In this document: positions 1 to 11,627 of the stretch, piece after piece
Layout of the letters: each line of letters starts with the position of its first letter
Position numbering within the stretch: the first letter of the stretch is position 1
Source: Periplaneta americana
Lineage: Eukaryota > Arthropoda > Insecta > Blattodea > Blattidae
DNA: 64,000 bases
Direction: 5' to 3'
Assembly: GCF_040183065.1 (NCBI RefSeq)
Contig: NC_091125.1
Location: 120,058,621 to 120,122,620 of the forward strand
The notes under the pieces: generated by a model
Database searches by the model: none
What the model saw: the letters and a program-made list of their open reading frames with translations, nothing else
Told to the model about the DNA's origin: nothing
Translations under genes and position numbers: made by a program

Positions 1-897
1 GCTTATTTTGTAAATAAAGGCCTACAGTCTTTATACTCAGGTAATATAGACGATTCTAAAGTTCTGTTGTTTTGTACTGATGCTGCCTCATACATGGTTG
101 CTGCAGCTCCACTTCTTAAAACATTTTATCCTAACCTCACGCATGTAACCTGTCTAGCACATGGCCTTCACAGGGTTTCTGAAACAATCCGGAATGAATT
201 TCCTCTTGTCAATTCGTTTATTTCTAACACAAAAAAATGTTTTTGTAAAGCCCCATCCAGGATTTCAATATTCAGAGAGAACTTTCCAGATATCCCACTC
301 CCACCTCAGCCGGTTGTTACACGATGGGGAACCTGGATTCAGTGAGTGGTGTATTATTCTAAGTATTTTAAAGAAGTGGTCACAGTTATTGATAAATTAC
401 CTGAAACTGATAGTGCAGCGTGTGTGAAAGCAGTGAAAGATTGTCTGAATGACTCACGAGTGAAAAACGATATTGCCTGCATAAAATCAAACTTTTCTTT
501 CATACCTGCAAGCATTGAACAATTAGAACGTGAAAAACAATCTCTTTGTAGCCAAATAGCAATAGTAAAGGAAGCTCAAGTAAACATACATTCTGCTTTG
601 GGCGAAACTGGGAAAAAAGTAAAAAATAAGTGGGACAACGTATTAAATAAGAATGTAGGATTTTCATTGTTGGAAAAAGTATCACGAGTGATATCGCGGG
701 AAAGTGTAAATGTTCCAGTAAGTATTGATGTTTCTATTGTACCTAATTTAAAATTTGCGCCTCTCACATCAGTTTCGGTTGAAAGAAGTTTTTCTGCTTT
801 CAAAATGATTCTCAGTGACAAAAGGCAAAGGTTAACTGTGGAGAATTTAGAAAAAATTCTGGTGGTGTACTGTGCAGATAATTATAATAAAGTCTGA
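1..897 (+). pseudogene. hAT-family transposase, C-terminal half, broken by one stop codon
   Basis: One frame is open from the window edge to the TGA ending at 897, except for a stop at 343-345. The protein shows the hAT pattern. An FCTDAAS segment near residue 22 carries a likely catalytic Asp. It is followed by a CLAHGLH (Cys-x2-His) segment and an RWGTW block. Near the C-terminus, SVERSFSAFKMIL is the hallmark of the hAT dimerisation domain. hAT transposases are DDE enzymes that cut at terminal inverted repeats and leave 8-bp duplications. The N-terminal zinc finger and first catalytic Asp would lie left of the window. The stop interrupts a well-conserved stretch (WGTWIQ, stop, VVYYSKYF), so this is a pseudogene of an otherwise well-preserved copy. 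A stop-codon read error is the main alternative. Confidence 0.85.
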
Positions 898-1213
898 GCA
901 TGGAACTGAATTTCAATAACTTAAAATGAGTAATCTTGATATCAATAATCATTATTTCATTAGTTTCATTATATTAAATTTGTGCAGCTCTGTTTATAAA
1001 TATAATATAGTATTCTTTTTTAATGTTTAAACATACTTTTTTGTGCGTATTTTAGTGTATAACTAAAAATTTCAGTGAAAGAAATAAGTATGATACCTTG
1101 ATGTGCCTAAAATGCCTATTTTCATTAAAATAGAGCCTAATTTTACAAATTTTGAGCTTATTTTAGGCGCCTAAAACTGCAATTTTTAGTGCCTAAAAAT
1201 CCGATGTCTAGTG
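898..1213 (+). mobile_element. 3' terminal region of the hAT element
   Basis: This non-coding, AT-rich stretch follows the transposase. From about 1104 it holds repeated GCCTAAAA-type subterminal motifs in both orientations. It ends in CCGATGTCTAGTG (1201-1213); the reverse complement, CACTAGACATCGG, is a plausible hAT terminal inverted repeat. The partner end is outside the window, so the 8-bp target duplication cannot be checked. Confidence 0.6.
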
Positions 1214-1309
1214 ATAATACAATAATACAGTAAATTACCAAACTTGTCACTCAGTTCGGGTTCGCGGGTTCAGACCCTGCTAACGACGAGAAAAATTCTT
1301 CCTCCATGT

Positions 1310-1500
1310 CACAAAACGTTAGCCGTGCATATTTAAAGAGAATACTGTCACAAATACATATGTCTACATAGCCTATTTCACCTACAAGCGCACCTTCCAG
1401 TACTTTAACAATATTGGAGGATGCTCTTTTAAGTAAAATTGACAATGTATGCGTTTGTGACATTCTTCTCTTTAAATATGCACGTCTGACGTTCTGTGAA
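1310..1500. repeat. Small foldback (inverted repeat), arms about 55 bp
   Basis: The left arm (about 1310-1363) and the right arm (about 1441-1500) are imperfect reverse complements. Both contain the core GTGCATATTTAAAGAGAA in opposite orientations, and both end in GTCACAAA-type sequence. The spacer is about 75 bp. This fits a MITE-like foldback remnant. No transposase or clear target duplication is visible. Confidence 0.6.
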
Positions 1501-2700
1501 TGTGGAAAGATCGTTTTTACAGTATAAGTTGTTGTTCAGAGATTATCGATATGCATTTGTGATGGAGAATTTAAAGATGACATTTGTTGTTCACTGCAAT
1601 TCTCGGATAACTACTAACAACTGATACTCAAGTGCGATTGGTGAGTAGCTAGTATCATTTTTTTCAATACTTGAGAATCTTTACACACTTTCTTATAACC
1701 TCTGTTTCTCCCCAGTACATTTTGAAATATGTCCCTTAGTATTTGTACTTCTGAACCTGGTAGCGAGTCTAATGTCCACGGGACGCACCTCCCTGTCTGT
1801 TTCGACAAGATGTTTGTATAGCCAGATTTGTATAGGTTTATAGACGTTTCAGAATTTTTATAGTGTCACACAAAAGACTTAGATTTGCTGATAAGAAGTC
1901 CAAATCGTTTTTAAACAACCACCTCTCAGTAAATATTGAAGGACGAAGCGACGTTTACGGCACGCAAACTAACTCTGGATGAAAGGACTCCAGGCAAATT
2001 ATATCGGTCATTTCTCGTTTACGTTCGAATTTGGTGGTAGCACAATCAGCTCATTTCAGTGTCCTAGATACGTGTGGGCTTATTTCATCCTCCCACGCGT
2101 GCGATCTATCCAACAACAGTAACAATGCCAATAATAGGAAATAAGATCAGTTTAATGGAGAGTATGCTTTTGCGTCAGTCTTATTTAGAAATCGAGTTGC
2201 GCAAGCTCAGAGGCCGCTGCCCGAACCCGTTGACAGTCATTGTGTTACGACAGAACATCTCCAGTCCAGTTGACTGTATCGCACTTTTAATTGCCCAGAT
2301 CTTGACCAGCTGATCGGAACTGTAGCGCCCTTATCTTGGAGATCAGAAAGTCCAGGTGACTTATGGCAGTAATGAAGGCGAGACAGCGAGCCAATAAACA
2401 CAACAGACAATGCTTTTTGTTTTCCTCATTTCAATCGCATTGCAAAAGATACGAGATCAAAGGCGTGCCAATCGCTGTTGAGCAAATACTAATAAAAGCC
2501 GGTGAGAACAAATCGCTTCTTTGTTTCCGTCGTATATGTACTGTAAATTATTGACTGAAGGCGGGGATGTCATAAATTCCTTTTACTTCCTTAGAAACGC
2601 AAAAAATTGATTAAAAAAAAGAGAAAAAGTCATATTAATACATGAATTAAAATGTTGACAGGCGCGAAGCTTTACATTGCTACATCTTTTTTATGTATAA
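1501..2700. other. No recognisable gene
   Basis: Mixed-composition intergenic sequence. Short open frames occur but have no motif or start context worth reporting. I see no RNA gene or clear repeat. Confidence 0.5.
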
Positions 2701-4640
2701 CTACTTGTAGGGAGTACGAGAAATGAAACAAGAAGAACAAGGGGAATATAAGGAGAAAAAGACAAAAGCAAGGAGAACAAGAGAAATACAAGTAGAACAG
2801 GGGAATACAAGGAGAACAAGAACAACACAAGGAGAACAAGGCAAAGACAAGGAGAAGGAGGGGGAAAACAAGGAGAAATAAATTAAAACAAGATAAATAG
2901 GCCTACAAGTAGAACAAGGGGAATACAAAGAGAACAAGAACAACACAAGGAGAACAAGGCAAAGACAAGGAGAAGAAGGGGAAAACAAGGAGAAAAAAAT
3001 AAAAACAAGAGAAATACAAGTAGAACAAGGGGAATACAAGGAGAACAAGAACAACACAAGGAGAACAAGGCAAAGACAAGGAGAAGAAGGGGAAAACAAG
3101 GAGAAAAAAATAAAAACAAGAGAAATACAAGTAGAACAAGGGGAATACAAGGAGAACAAGAACAACACAAGGAAAACAAGGCAAAGACAAGGAGGAGAAG
3201 GGGAAAACAAGGAGAAAAAAATAAAAACAAGAGAAATACAAGTAGAACAAGGGGAATACAAGGAGAACAAGAACAACACTAGGAGAAGAAGGGGAAAACA
3301 AGGAGAACTAGTGGAATATAAGGAAAGCAAAGGGGACACAATGAGAAGAGGAATAGACTATAAGGAGAACAAGGGACAAAAAAGGAGAAAAAGAGGAATA
3401 CAAGGAGAACAAGGCAAAGACAAGGAGAACGAGAAATACAAGGATAACAAGGAGAATAGGAGAACAATGAAAATACAAGAAGAACAAGGGAAATACAAAG
3501 AAAAGAAGGAGAAACCAAAGAGAAAAAGGGAAAGAGAAGGAGAACAAGGGAAAGAGATGAAGAGAAGTACAAGTGGAATACAAGGAGAACGAGAGAATAC
3601 AAGGAGAACAAGGGAAATACAAGAAGAACAAGGGAAAGAGATGAAGGGGAGTACAAGCGGAGTACGAGGAGAAGGAGGGTATACAAGGAGAACAAGAGAA
3701 ATGCGAGAAGAACAAGGGAAATATAAAGAGAACAATGTAAAACAAGGGGAATAAAAGGAGAACAAGGTGAATACATGGAGAACGAAGGAATACAAGGAAA
3801 ACAAGGAGAATAGAGGGAGAACAAGGGAAATACAAGGAGAACAAGGGAAATACAAAGAGAATAAGGATAAACAAAAATAAAAAGAGAAATAGAAGGAGAA
3901 CAAGGGAAAGAGATGAATACAAGGAGAACGAGGGAATACAAGGAGAACAAGAGAAATACAAGAAGGACAGGAGAAATATAAAGGGAACAATGTGAAACAA
4001 GGGGAATACAAGGAGAACGAGGTAAATACATGAAGAACAAAGGAATACAAGGAGAACAAGGAGAATAGAGGGAGAACAAGGAAAATACAGAGAGAACAAG
4101 GGAATACAAAGAAAAGGAGAAACCAAAGAGAAAAAGGGAAAGAGAAGGAGAACAAGGGAAAGAGATGAAGGGGAGTACAAGCGAAATACAAGGAGACCGA
4201 GGGAATACAAGGAAAACAAGGGAAATATAAAGGGAACAATGTGAAACAAGGGGAATACAAGGAGAACAAGGTGAATACATGAAGAACAAGGTGAATACAT
4301 GAAGAACAAGGTGAATAAAAGGAGAATAGTAGGGAAATTCAAGAAAAACAAGGAGTATCCAAGTTGAACACAGAAAATACAAGGAGAACTTACAGAAGGG
4401 GCGACAAGGAGAACAAAGGACACAAGGAAAAAAAAAAATAGGAATACAAAGAGAAAAGGGGAATACAACGAGACTACAGAGAATACAAGGGAAATATAAG
4501 ACAAAAAGTAGAATACAAGAGGAACTAGGAGAACACAAGATAAACATTGGAATCCAAAGAGAACAAGGGGAATACAAGGACAACGATGGGAATACAAAGA
4601 GAACGAAAGAAAATGAGGACAAGGGAAAAAGGATTGCATT
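2700..4640. repeat. Purine-rich minisatellite, 1.9 kb, with a 111-bp higher-order repeat
   Basis: The plus strand is almost entirely purine plus scattered C, built on degenerate variants of ACAAGGAGAACAAGG (about 15-18 bp). Between about 2790 and 3350 a higher-order unit recurs: the marker TAGAACAAGG begins at 2910, 3021, 3132 and 3243, exactly 111 bp apart, with a preceding unit at 2793. Because 111 is divisible by three, and because the pyrimidine strand rarely forms stops, several minus-strand frames stay open for 300-450 codons and read as monotonous Phe/Ser/Leu/Pro/Cys. I treat those frames as composition artefacts. Beyond 3350 the higher-order period is lost and only the short unit remains. 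Confidence 0.93.
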
Positions 4641-5649
4641 TCTACGTGACGGTCCACTCGTAAGTTATCTCTATACGTCCTACCTAGTGAGGAGAAAGGC
4701 GTAGTTCCGCGTCAAAGGTACTAGAAATAAAATTAATTCTACACATAAAACAGTCTTCTGCTCTGCGATAAATGACAGTTTCTGATTACAAATCCAATGG
4801 TTTCGGGTTCTATTTCGACAGGGAAGTGGAGATTTGTAATCTTGCCGTATAGAATGAATCTGGTCCTATGTTGTCTTGTTCTTGTTCTTCTTCCTTTTCT
4901 TCTCTGTACTTGACAAAATTGGTATACTGTATTGTCGGTTTTTGACTTCACAGTGAATGTTTCAATATTATAAATTCAACAGTTAAATAACTGAGAAAAA
5001 TAGTGTATTATGTAAAAGTAATGAAAGAGGATGGGAAGGACGGAGATTTGTAAAGGTGAGGCAACTTAGAAAGCGGACATGAACCTGGGCAGCGGCAAGG
5101 TTACTCCTTGCTTTAGATTTGACTTAAGATGTCATAAATAAAAATGGCTCGCGTTTCGGATATGACCCTCGCTTATGAGCTGCCCACCTCCGTGTGGGAG
5201 GGCCCCTTGTTCTAGCCCCAGCAGTAGTAACCAGTCAGATCAAATTTCAATCCGATAAAATACACGGTGCATGATGATAATGCATCATGGGCTCGTTGCC
5301 TGGCATAACAAGCGTTACAGTACTATATTGTGTCGGCCGCACCCTCCCGGCCAGCGACCAATTTCAAGCGGGCTCCCACGCAAGTCCAGTTCCAGATGAA
5401 ACGGTCCGGATCTGGACTCATCGCGGACTGCTTTCTAAATATCCGTCACTTCAGGAATGTCTCTTAAGTCAGTGGATATGTGTGTATTACCTGTGTTTGT
5501 AATTCTTTATTGTATGCCCGCATTAAACTGAGGTTATGCAGTTGCTGATTGCTTAGGGAGGAGGATCAGTGGATTTAGATCCCTAAAAAATTCTGGGCCA
5601 TTTCAGGAGAACGGAAACTGAACATTTGTATTTATGTTTTATGCAAATA
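4641..5649. other. No recognisable gene
   Basis: Flank of the purine array. It contains a short pyrimidine-rich patch near 4880-4910 and a modestly GC-rich stretch at 5180-5430. I see no motif, RNA gene or repeat boundary that I can support. Confidence 0.45.
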
Positions 5650-6048
5650 GTTTAACCTCTCCCTTTTATGTTCATTTACACGACCCACGCCACACGGGTC
5701 TTACAGGGCCGCGACCTGTCGGGAGAGGAGTTAAGTTATTGGATCACATACAAACTTTTTTGACCACACAAGACATGGAGGGCCTCCCCGGACAAGGGAT
5801 CAGCTCAATGCCAGGGCCACCTCCGATACAACACAAACATTTAAGACATTACACAGCATTCACTCACACATATGAAAGGATTAAGGGAAGGATCGCCACC
5901 CATGGCCGGACTTTCAAGAGGTGCAATCCCGGCATTTGCCTGGAAATAACTGAGGAAACCATGAAAAACCTCAGTTAGGATTGCCGGCCACTGGGATCGA
6001 ACCCCGGACCTCCCGAATGCAAGGCCAGCCCTCTACCACTCCGCTCGG
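5650..6048 (-). mobile_element. tRNA-derived SINE
   Basis: Read on the minus strand it begins with a tRNA-like head. There is a box-A-like GAGTGGTAGAGGGCTGG near 6045-6020 and a box B, GGGTTCGATCCC, near 6003-5992. A body follows with the GGTTTTTCATGGTTTCCTC element that recurs in the other SINEs here. The body continues to about 5650, where the boundary is uncertain. SINEs of this type are transcribed by RNA polymerase III and mobilised by LINE machinery. The first 30 bases are confidently tRNA-like, but it is not a functional tRNA. Confidence 0.7.
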
Positions 6049-6055
6049 TAATAAT

Positions 6056-6620
6056 AACCACTATTAATAAAAAATACAATTAATAATAATAATAATAACA
6101 GGGAGCATCCTAAATTAAATGAAGCATGATCACTTAAAATAATATTTAAAGTAAATCTAATTTGTATCTTAACCCTAAGTTCAAACTAAAACCCACGAGT
6201 ATGATATGTTCATACCTGCACAAGTACCTTTCAGCACCTCACTCATTTTGCTGACAACTCATTCGCTGCACTGGAACTACGACACATTTCACTGATTCTA
6301 TCCTGATTTCACTAACACTTCAAAAACATTTCACTGATCAAGTGCTTTACACTGCCACTATAAACTACAAAACTTCACTGACAGAAACACACTTCACTTA
6401 CACAACACACTTCACGCTTCACTGACACAACACACTTCTTCACTGATACAACACTTAAAGTAACAAAATATCAATTACACCCTTTAAATAGTGTGTATAA
6501 TATACTACCGTCTATTAGTAAAGTTCTTAAGTCTATTTTTAAATACATTTTTGGTTATTGGTAAAGCCTTTAAAAAAGTCTACACGTAAACCATTCCAGT
6601 TCCAGTTCCAGACCAGTTCG
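6056..6620 (-). mobile_element. 5'-truncated non-LTR retrotransposon (LINE-B family), 3' end
   Basis: On the minus strand this carries the last codons of a LINE protein (ALPITKNVFKNRLK-like, ending FTNRR and a stop at 6505-6507). A 3' UTR follows with a degenerate CAGTGAA-rich tandem region and an ATT-rich tract. The same protein end and UTR occur at 17181-17958, and the UTR again at 22681-23088 and 19283-19420. A frameshift near 6580 separates two parts of the coding tail. I use LINE-B only as a local label; the clade is not resolved. Confidence 0.8.
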
Positions 6621-6663
6621 AGTTAAAAATAACAACAAAAAAGAGAGACAGAAATTATAGTAA

Positions 6664-7120
6664 TTGTGTAGTAAGTATTGGTCAAGCCATCTTCCTGCAA
6701 TAGATACCCACAGAATATATATTAGACTACTAATTAATCCAGTCGATTTATTACAGAAACCTATTGATTATCCTACCGAAAAATTGTTTCTAGAATTTAA
6801 AGTCTTGAAAAAATATCAAATTTATTTATACCAATGTATTATTAAATTTTATACATAAAAATCACATATAGGCCTATTTGAGATCATATAGGCCTACTAA
6901 CAAACACACAACCAAAGACATGAATACAATACGTTTGTTTGAACCCAAGTGTTTATCGAGCACAGCTTTCAATAATACTAGTAATATCGGCCCTAGAATT
7001 CATAACAAATTAATAAATGATTACCCTCATCTATTTGCCTCTAACAGTTTCAAATTTAAAAATGTATGTAAGCAATTTGCTATGAGTAATTATTCATTTT
7101 TAGATGGTAATTTATGTAAT
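6664..7120 (+). pseudogene. Jockey/CR1-like LINE, C-terminal protein remnant
   Basis: Two short frames in this stretch resemble consecutive parts of the C-terminus of a jockey/CR1-type LINE polyprotein. One has DYPTEKLFLEFKVLK and YLYQCIIKFY. The other has IRLFEPKCLSSTAF and GPRIHNKLINDYPHL. They are separated by stops and frameshifts between about 6860 and 6930. The region downstream of the RT thumb in these elements typically ends with such segments. Only the last part of the protein is present, with no RT motif. Assignment comes from remembered family patterns, so the clade is tentative. Confidence 0.55.
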
Positions 7121-7230
7121 TTATTATGTATCGAATCCTCCCCTTATCACGAGATCAATCTCTTTCAAGGGAGTGCTAGAATTTTGCATATTTACAATAT
7201 TTATTTGTAGTATATGTTTCTGACAAAACA

Positions 7231-7254
7231 TTATCATTATTGTCATCATCATCA

Positions 7255-7300
<46 letters not shown>
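7231..7300. repeat. (CAT)n/(ATT)n microsatellite
   Basis: A run of CAT triplets passes into about 14 ATT triplets. It directly abuts the truncated LINE that begins at 7313. Confidence 0.95.
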
Positions 7301-7312
7301 AATAATTTTCAA

Positions 7313-7719
7313 ACTGGAACCGTCACTTTCATAGAGGAACATAGGTTAAGGGTGTTTGAGAATAAGGTGCTTAAAATATTTGGGGCTAAGAGTGATGAAG
7401 TTACATGAAAATGGAGAAAATTACAAAACGTAATACTGCACGCATTGTATTCTTCACCTAACATAATTAGGAACATTAAATTCAGACGTATGGGCGAATC
7501 CATAAATGCATATAGAGTGTTAATTGGGAGGCCGGAAGGAAAAAGACCTTTGGGGAGGCCGAGGCGTAAATGGCAGTGTAATATTAAAATGCATGTGGGG
7601 GAGGTGGGGTAAGATGGTAGAGACTGGATTAATGTTGCTCAGGATAGGCACCGATGGCAGGCTAATGTGAGAGCGGCATTAAACCTCCGGGTTCCTTAAA
7701 AGCCTTAAGAAAGTAAGTA
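7313..7719 (+). mobile_element. 5'-truncated RTE-type LINE, 3' end, with 9-bp TSD
   Basis: The sequence matches the last 400 bp of the LINE seen at 62091-62988, 26691-27605 and 31691-32652. It encodes the decayed tail of the endonuclease/RT protein (FENKVLKIFGAK, NIIRNIK, MGESINAYRVL, GRPEGKRPLGRPRRKW-like stretches) and ends with GTTCCTTAAAAG and an AAGT-type tail. The 9-mer AATTTTCAA flanks it at 7304-7312 and 7720-7728, as expected of target-primed insertion. Several stops and indels break the frame. Confidence 0.85.
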
Positions 7720-7728
7720 AATTTTCAA

Positions 7729-9090
7729 TGTTTTGTTGTCGGCTTCTTCACACTCCAAAGGGGAAGTATGTGCCCTGGACATCTACTGTGAGAAGATGGC
7801 GGCCTGGCGGATGTATACTACATAATTACCGGAATTATAAACTGTCTGGGTAACGTTGACACTTACCAAAGTCTTAGTAGCTTCTGCGACATTGTATTAG
7901 ATCGTCGCTAGGTAACGTGACCGATATTTCGGTGGAAAAAAATGAAGAAACCCTCGGTTTCTAAATTACCGTAGAATAACGTTAAAAGCTTGTCTACATA
8001 TTTGGAGAATATCGTATCTGTGCACGAATCTAATGTAGTTGATCCACATTTAGTACCGATATTTGATATTAAATTCAATCTAAAATTATCTTGAATGTTG
8101 ATTTGATTCTGACAGGTCTGCATTTTTTTCTGAAGCAGATTTTACTATGCTCCTTAATCTACTCGTACTTAGGCCTAAGAACTTAACTTCCTCTCTGCGG
8201 AAAACCATGTTAAGTATTTTCATCTCTCTTAAAATCCCGTCTCTTTCTACCGAATTTGAACTAGTGAATCTCGGATCTAGTGGCAAGCATTACACACCAT
8301 AAAGTGGGGCTATTCCGAAAGATTTTTTATTTACCTTTTTGTTGTTGTAAAACTAGTTTTGGTCAGAGTATTTGTTTTGAAGTAGGTTGATTTTAGGATG
8401 TTATCCATAAAAATATTTAGTATTTTTTTTAGCCTTCATAGTTTTTGAAAAAAGAAATAAAGGCACCTTCCAGAAAAGTTCCGTGGTTGGGGTTACTTTT
8501 TAATAAAAAATTCGCCCTAAATAAGGGTTCGAATAGATCGGCCTACTAATCAATTCATAAAGAATAATCATGAAAACCAATTGTGTGACAATTTGAAAGG
8601 GAAAAGAAAACATTAAGATAAATGATATGAAAACATAGGAAATCATTTACAATAAAAGTTTGTTGGGTACAAATGATTACTAATTATAGCTAAGGATGAT
8701 ATATATTGTTTTTAAAAACAATATGCTTGTAGATGCAACCAGGGCTATTCTGAAAGTGTTTTCTCATAGGGTATTTTATTCTGATTAATTTGATATACAA
8801 CAAGTCAGTATTTTCTGTTTGCAGTCAGCATAATAACGACATCAAAGGAAAGGTCATTTCTACAAAAGGTTTTCTTACAATCTTTTATTTACAAATATTA
8901 AGACAAAACTTGGAGTTAAATAAATGTGTTGGTACATAAAACAAAATTATAGATAAACATAATAGTTTTTAATTTTGCTTAATAATTCTTGTTTACGCCA
9001 CTGCAAATCAGGCATTTCAATGTCACAAGCAAATTAAATTTAGAATAACTCTTCTCGGGTTCTCAGCCAGGTGAGTTGGAGATTTGCTTG
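7729..9090. other. No confident gene; AT-rich
   Basis: Two adjacent minus-strand frames (7908-8123 and 8086-8286) are open, but I recognise no family in them. The rest, particularly 8330-9050, is AT-rich with no motif. Confidence 0.4.
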
Positions 9091-9097
9091 TTATAGG

Positions 9098-9415
9098 CTA
9101 CTGCTTGTTGAAATAAGAAATGCAAGGCTCATAGATGATTCTCTTTTCATCATCAGTAAGTTTTGGCTGTTGTGCATTTCCTTCAAACCTGATAGTCGGG
9201 TCTAGTATTGTTCCTGTGTTCTTTTTTTCTATTAATGACAACAATATCTGCTCGTTTTGTTGAATCATTTTCCGAGATACAATGCATTTCTTCATGGAGT
9301 TGCAATCCCTGTTGTCTTAGGATGTCAGCAAACATTGTCCTTACTCCTTACCCTGTGATGGCGGTTGTTCCGCAGTAATTCAGTCTTTCGGCAGAGACCT
9401 CGCCTAGTGAAAAAT
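9098..9415 (-). pseudogene. R2-like LINE C-terminus (CCHC plus restriction-like endonuclease end)
   Basis: Read on the minus strand across three frames, it gives in order ELLRNNRHHRVRS (the end of the zinc-knuckle region), FADILRQQGLQLHEEMHC, STKRADIVVINRK and GTILDPTIRFEGNAQQ, ending IIYEPCISYFNKQ. The R-A-D-I-V and L-D-P-T-x-R-F-E blocks are what I expect of the C-terminal nuclease domain of R2/R4-type LINEs, which nick the target for target-primed reverse transcription. A second copy of the same region lies at 27810-28095. Frameshifts near 9330 and 9230 make it dead. The family assignment rests on pattern memory; that both copies share a family is direct from sequence. Confidence 0.7.
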
Positions 9416-9422
9416 GAGGTCA

Positions 9423-9426
<4 letters not shown>

Positions 9427-9475
<49 letters not shown>
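9427..9475. repeat. (AAT)n microsatellite
   Basis: About 16 AAT triplets lie immediately beside the R2-like remnant. Confidence 0.95.
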
Positions 9476-9476
<1 letters not shown>

Positions 9477-9679
9477 CATTTATTATATCCATAAACTTAT
9501 TCTTAAGCATATCAATAATAGCCGAACTTTCCTGGTTTTCATATTTATCATGCTCTACGCTATGGTATGAAGAGCAATAACTTTTAAGATTAAATTTTGG
9601 TGAATTTATGTATTGCTTTTAGAGAAACTAAAATAGTTAGCCATATCATCACATTTAAAATAGTACATTATGCAACGAG

Positions 9680-9779
9680 CCTATAATGGCAGTAATTAAG
9701 ACGCAAGTATGATTGTTTATGAAACGAGCGCAAGCGAGTTTCATAATTTTCATACGAGCGTCTTAATTACCATTATAGG
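9680..9779. repeat. Hairpin of 100 bp
   Basis: CCTATAATGG and AGTAATTAAGACGC on the left pair with GCGTCTTAATTACC and ATTATAGG on the right. An inner self-complementary block (ATGAAACGAGCGC...GCGAGTTTCAT) is offset in the spacer. It lies just outside the TIR element at 9795 and may be part of the same transposon. Confidence 0.75.
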
Positions 9780-9794
9780 CAAGTTTCATACGAC

Positions 9795-10283
9795 TTTTTA
9801 TGCTCGACCATATTTCTAACTTGAAAGTATTGACAATTAGGTCTTTTTATGGTTATGTGCGAACTGACCTGAATTGTGAGATGTGCGCAGACGCGAAAGT
9901 ATTGACTTTTTCCGAGGCCGAATGTCATTGACCTTGGCACAGAATAAGAATGAACATTATTCTGATATAACCTGGAAAATGATTTAGAATTGAAAAACGA
10001 TATGACAAATTGAATTTATTTGAATATTATTTACAATCAACGCTAATTATTATAGTAACAGAACATAACCTTCTGCGACAGTATTGGATTTCCAGCCTCC
10101 ATGACTTTTCGCTAATTGTCTGTCGATTGCATATCCGAGAATAATCGATATAACGGTACAAAGCTGACTTATGATTGGCTGAAGACCTGTACTTTAATGA
10201 GTAGGTGTACTTTAATGACATGCATTAAAGGACTGCTACCAGGTGTATAATTACTACATTTCGGTATGGTCGAGTATAAAATA
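9795..10283. mobile_element. Putative nonautonomous DNA transposon with short inverted ends
   Basis: TTTTATGCTCGACCAT near 9796-9811 and ATGGTCGAGTATAAAA near 10266-10281 are near-perfect reverse complements 470 bp apart. No transposase frame is present between them. The target duplication is not clear, so the boundaries are provisional. Confidence 0.5.
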
Positions 10284-11627
10284 AATAATTGTTTCCATTG
10301 AACATGGAAGTACACTGTAGGCGATGATGAATATTTTAATGAACACGCTGTTTTTGACATTTTGTGTAGCCTATATCTATTTGTATGTTCAGACTAGACA
10401 AGTTTACACTGTTGTTAGATTACATAACCGTATAGATCTGTAGGCCGTGCGTAGTTAGACACTTCAATTCCAGCGTCTATGTCAGTTTCTACTTACAGAC
10501 CACACTGAAAGTAGCAACTTACATTTTGCCCTGAATTTCACTTGCTGGGCACGGCTGACATAATACATGGAGATATTAGCTCACATATTGAAGATAATCT
10601 GGATTCTCAACGTTCCCGGAGATTTTATGTTTCAAACTCTCCTTTAACTGCATTGCAATTACGAGATTAACATTTGACGTCTTAGAAATTCGGTTGTTGG
10701 GGTCACGCTGGCTTTCACATTTTAAATGTGACGTCTGTTTAGCGTAGTAAATATACGTGTAACGTCATAAAACACGAAGTCAGACCTAACTGGAGACATG
10801 AGATATGTTTATAAGAACAAGACTGGGCACTATAAAATTCCTCAGAAGACGTTCCCATTCTACGCCCATGATTTAATCAAGTGAGATTACAGATCTGAAA
10901 TAAATTTTCTAGGAGACTAAGACGAATTTAATGGTACGAAAACTGGGATTAAACCTTCCACTTATAAACGTATGGACAAAAAACTAACGAATCTGTCGTG
11001 GAGAGGAAGTATTATCTCTGTATCCTAACGTGCATACATTAAGGCTCGTGATCTTGCGTCATGGTGTTATTTCTACAAGGTCTTTCCATAAAGACGGCAG
11101 TTATTTAATAAGATACAAGCAGGCGCCAGATAACATATTCCTCCGTATTTCAGAAAAAAATAATCTTACTTGCATGAGGTAAATATGACATCTCAACGCA
11201 CATAAAAACTGAATAATGTAATCTGATAAAGTGCCGGCTGCAACCTAATTGTTATGTCGAAATGTTTAGACTAAAAACTACGTAATGTTATAGACCACAA
11301 CTTTAAGCCAAGTTTGGTTCTGGCGTCAAATTCAGGAGCCACATTGTCTACTTCTTTCTCGTCACTTCCATTAGGCTTCAACATATTCATTGTTCAACGA
11401 GAGAGGTTAAAGAGCAGAATACACAAATTAGAAATTCTTAAGCGTCCTTTTCCAATAGAGTCCTGTTTTAATCCCAAAGGAGTTTTAAAATCAGTGAACT
11501 TCAAGTTCAAAAAGGAAAGAAATCCTTAAATAAGAACTCTGTGTCTCACACTGATATTTCTTACACCGCAACGGACTGTGATATCTTATCCATGTGAACT
11601 CCATCATTATAGTATTCTATCGGGCTT
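10284..11627. other. No recognisable gene
   Basis: Ordinary mixed sequence. A 71-codon plus-strand frame at 11314-11529 has no recognisable motif and no support as a gene. Confidence 0.45.

Noticed and set aside
3279-4657. Minus-strand frames of 447 and 449 codons rich in Phe, Ser, Leu, Pro and Cys
   Set aside because: They are the pyrimidine strand of the minisatellite, open in more than one frame at once. No domain is visible and the residues are set by composition.
9325-9580. Frames with long runs of Leu or Asn
   Set aside because: Translation of the (AAT)n tract.
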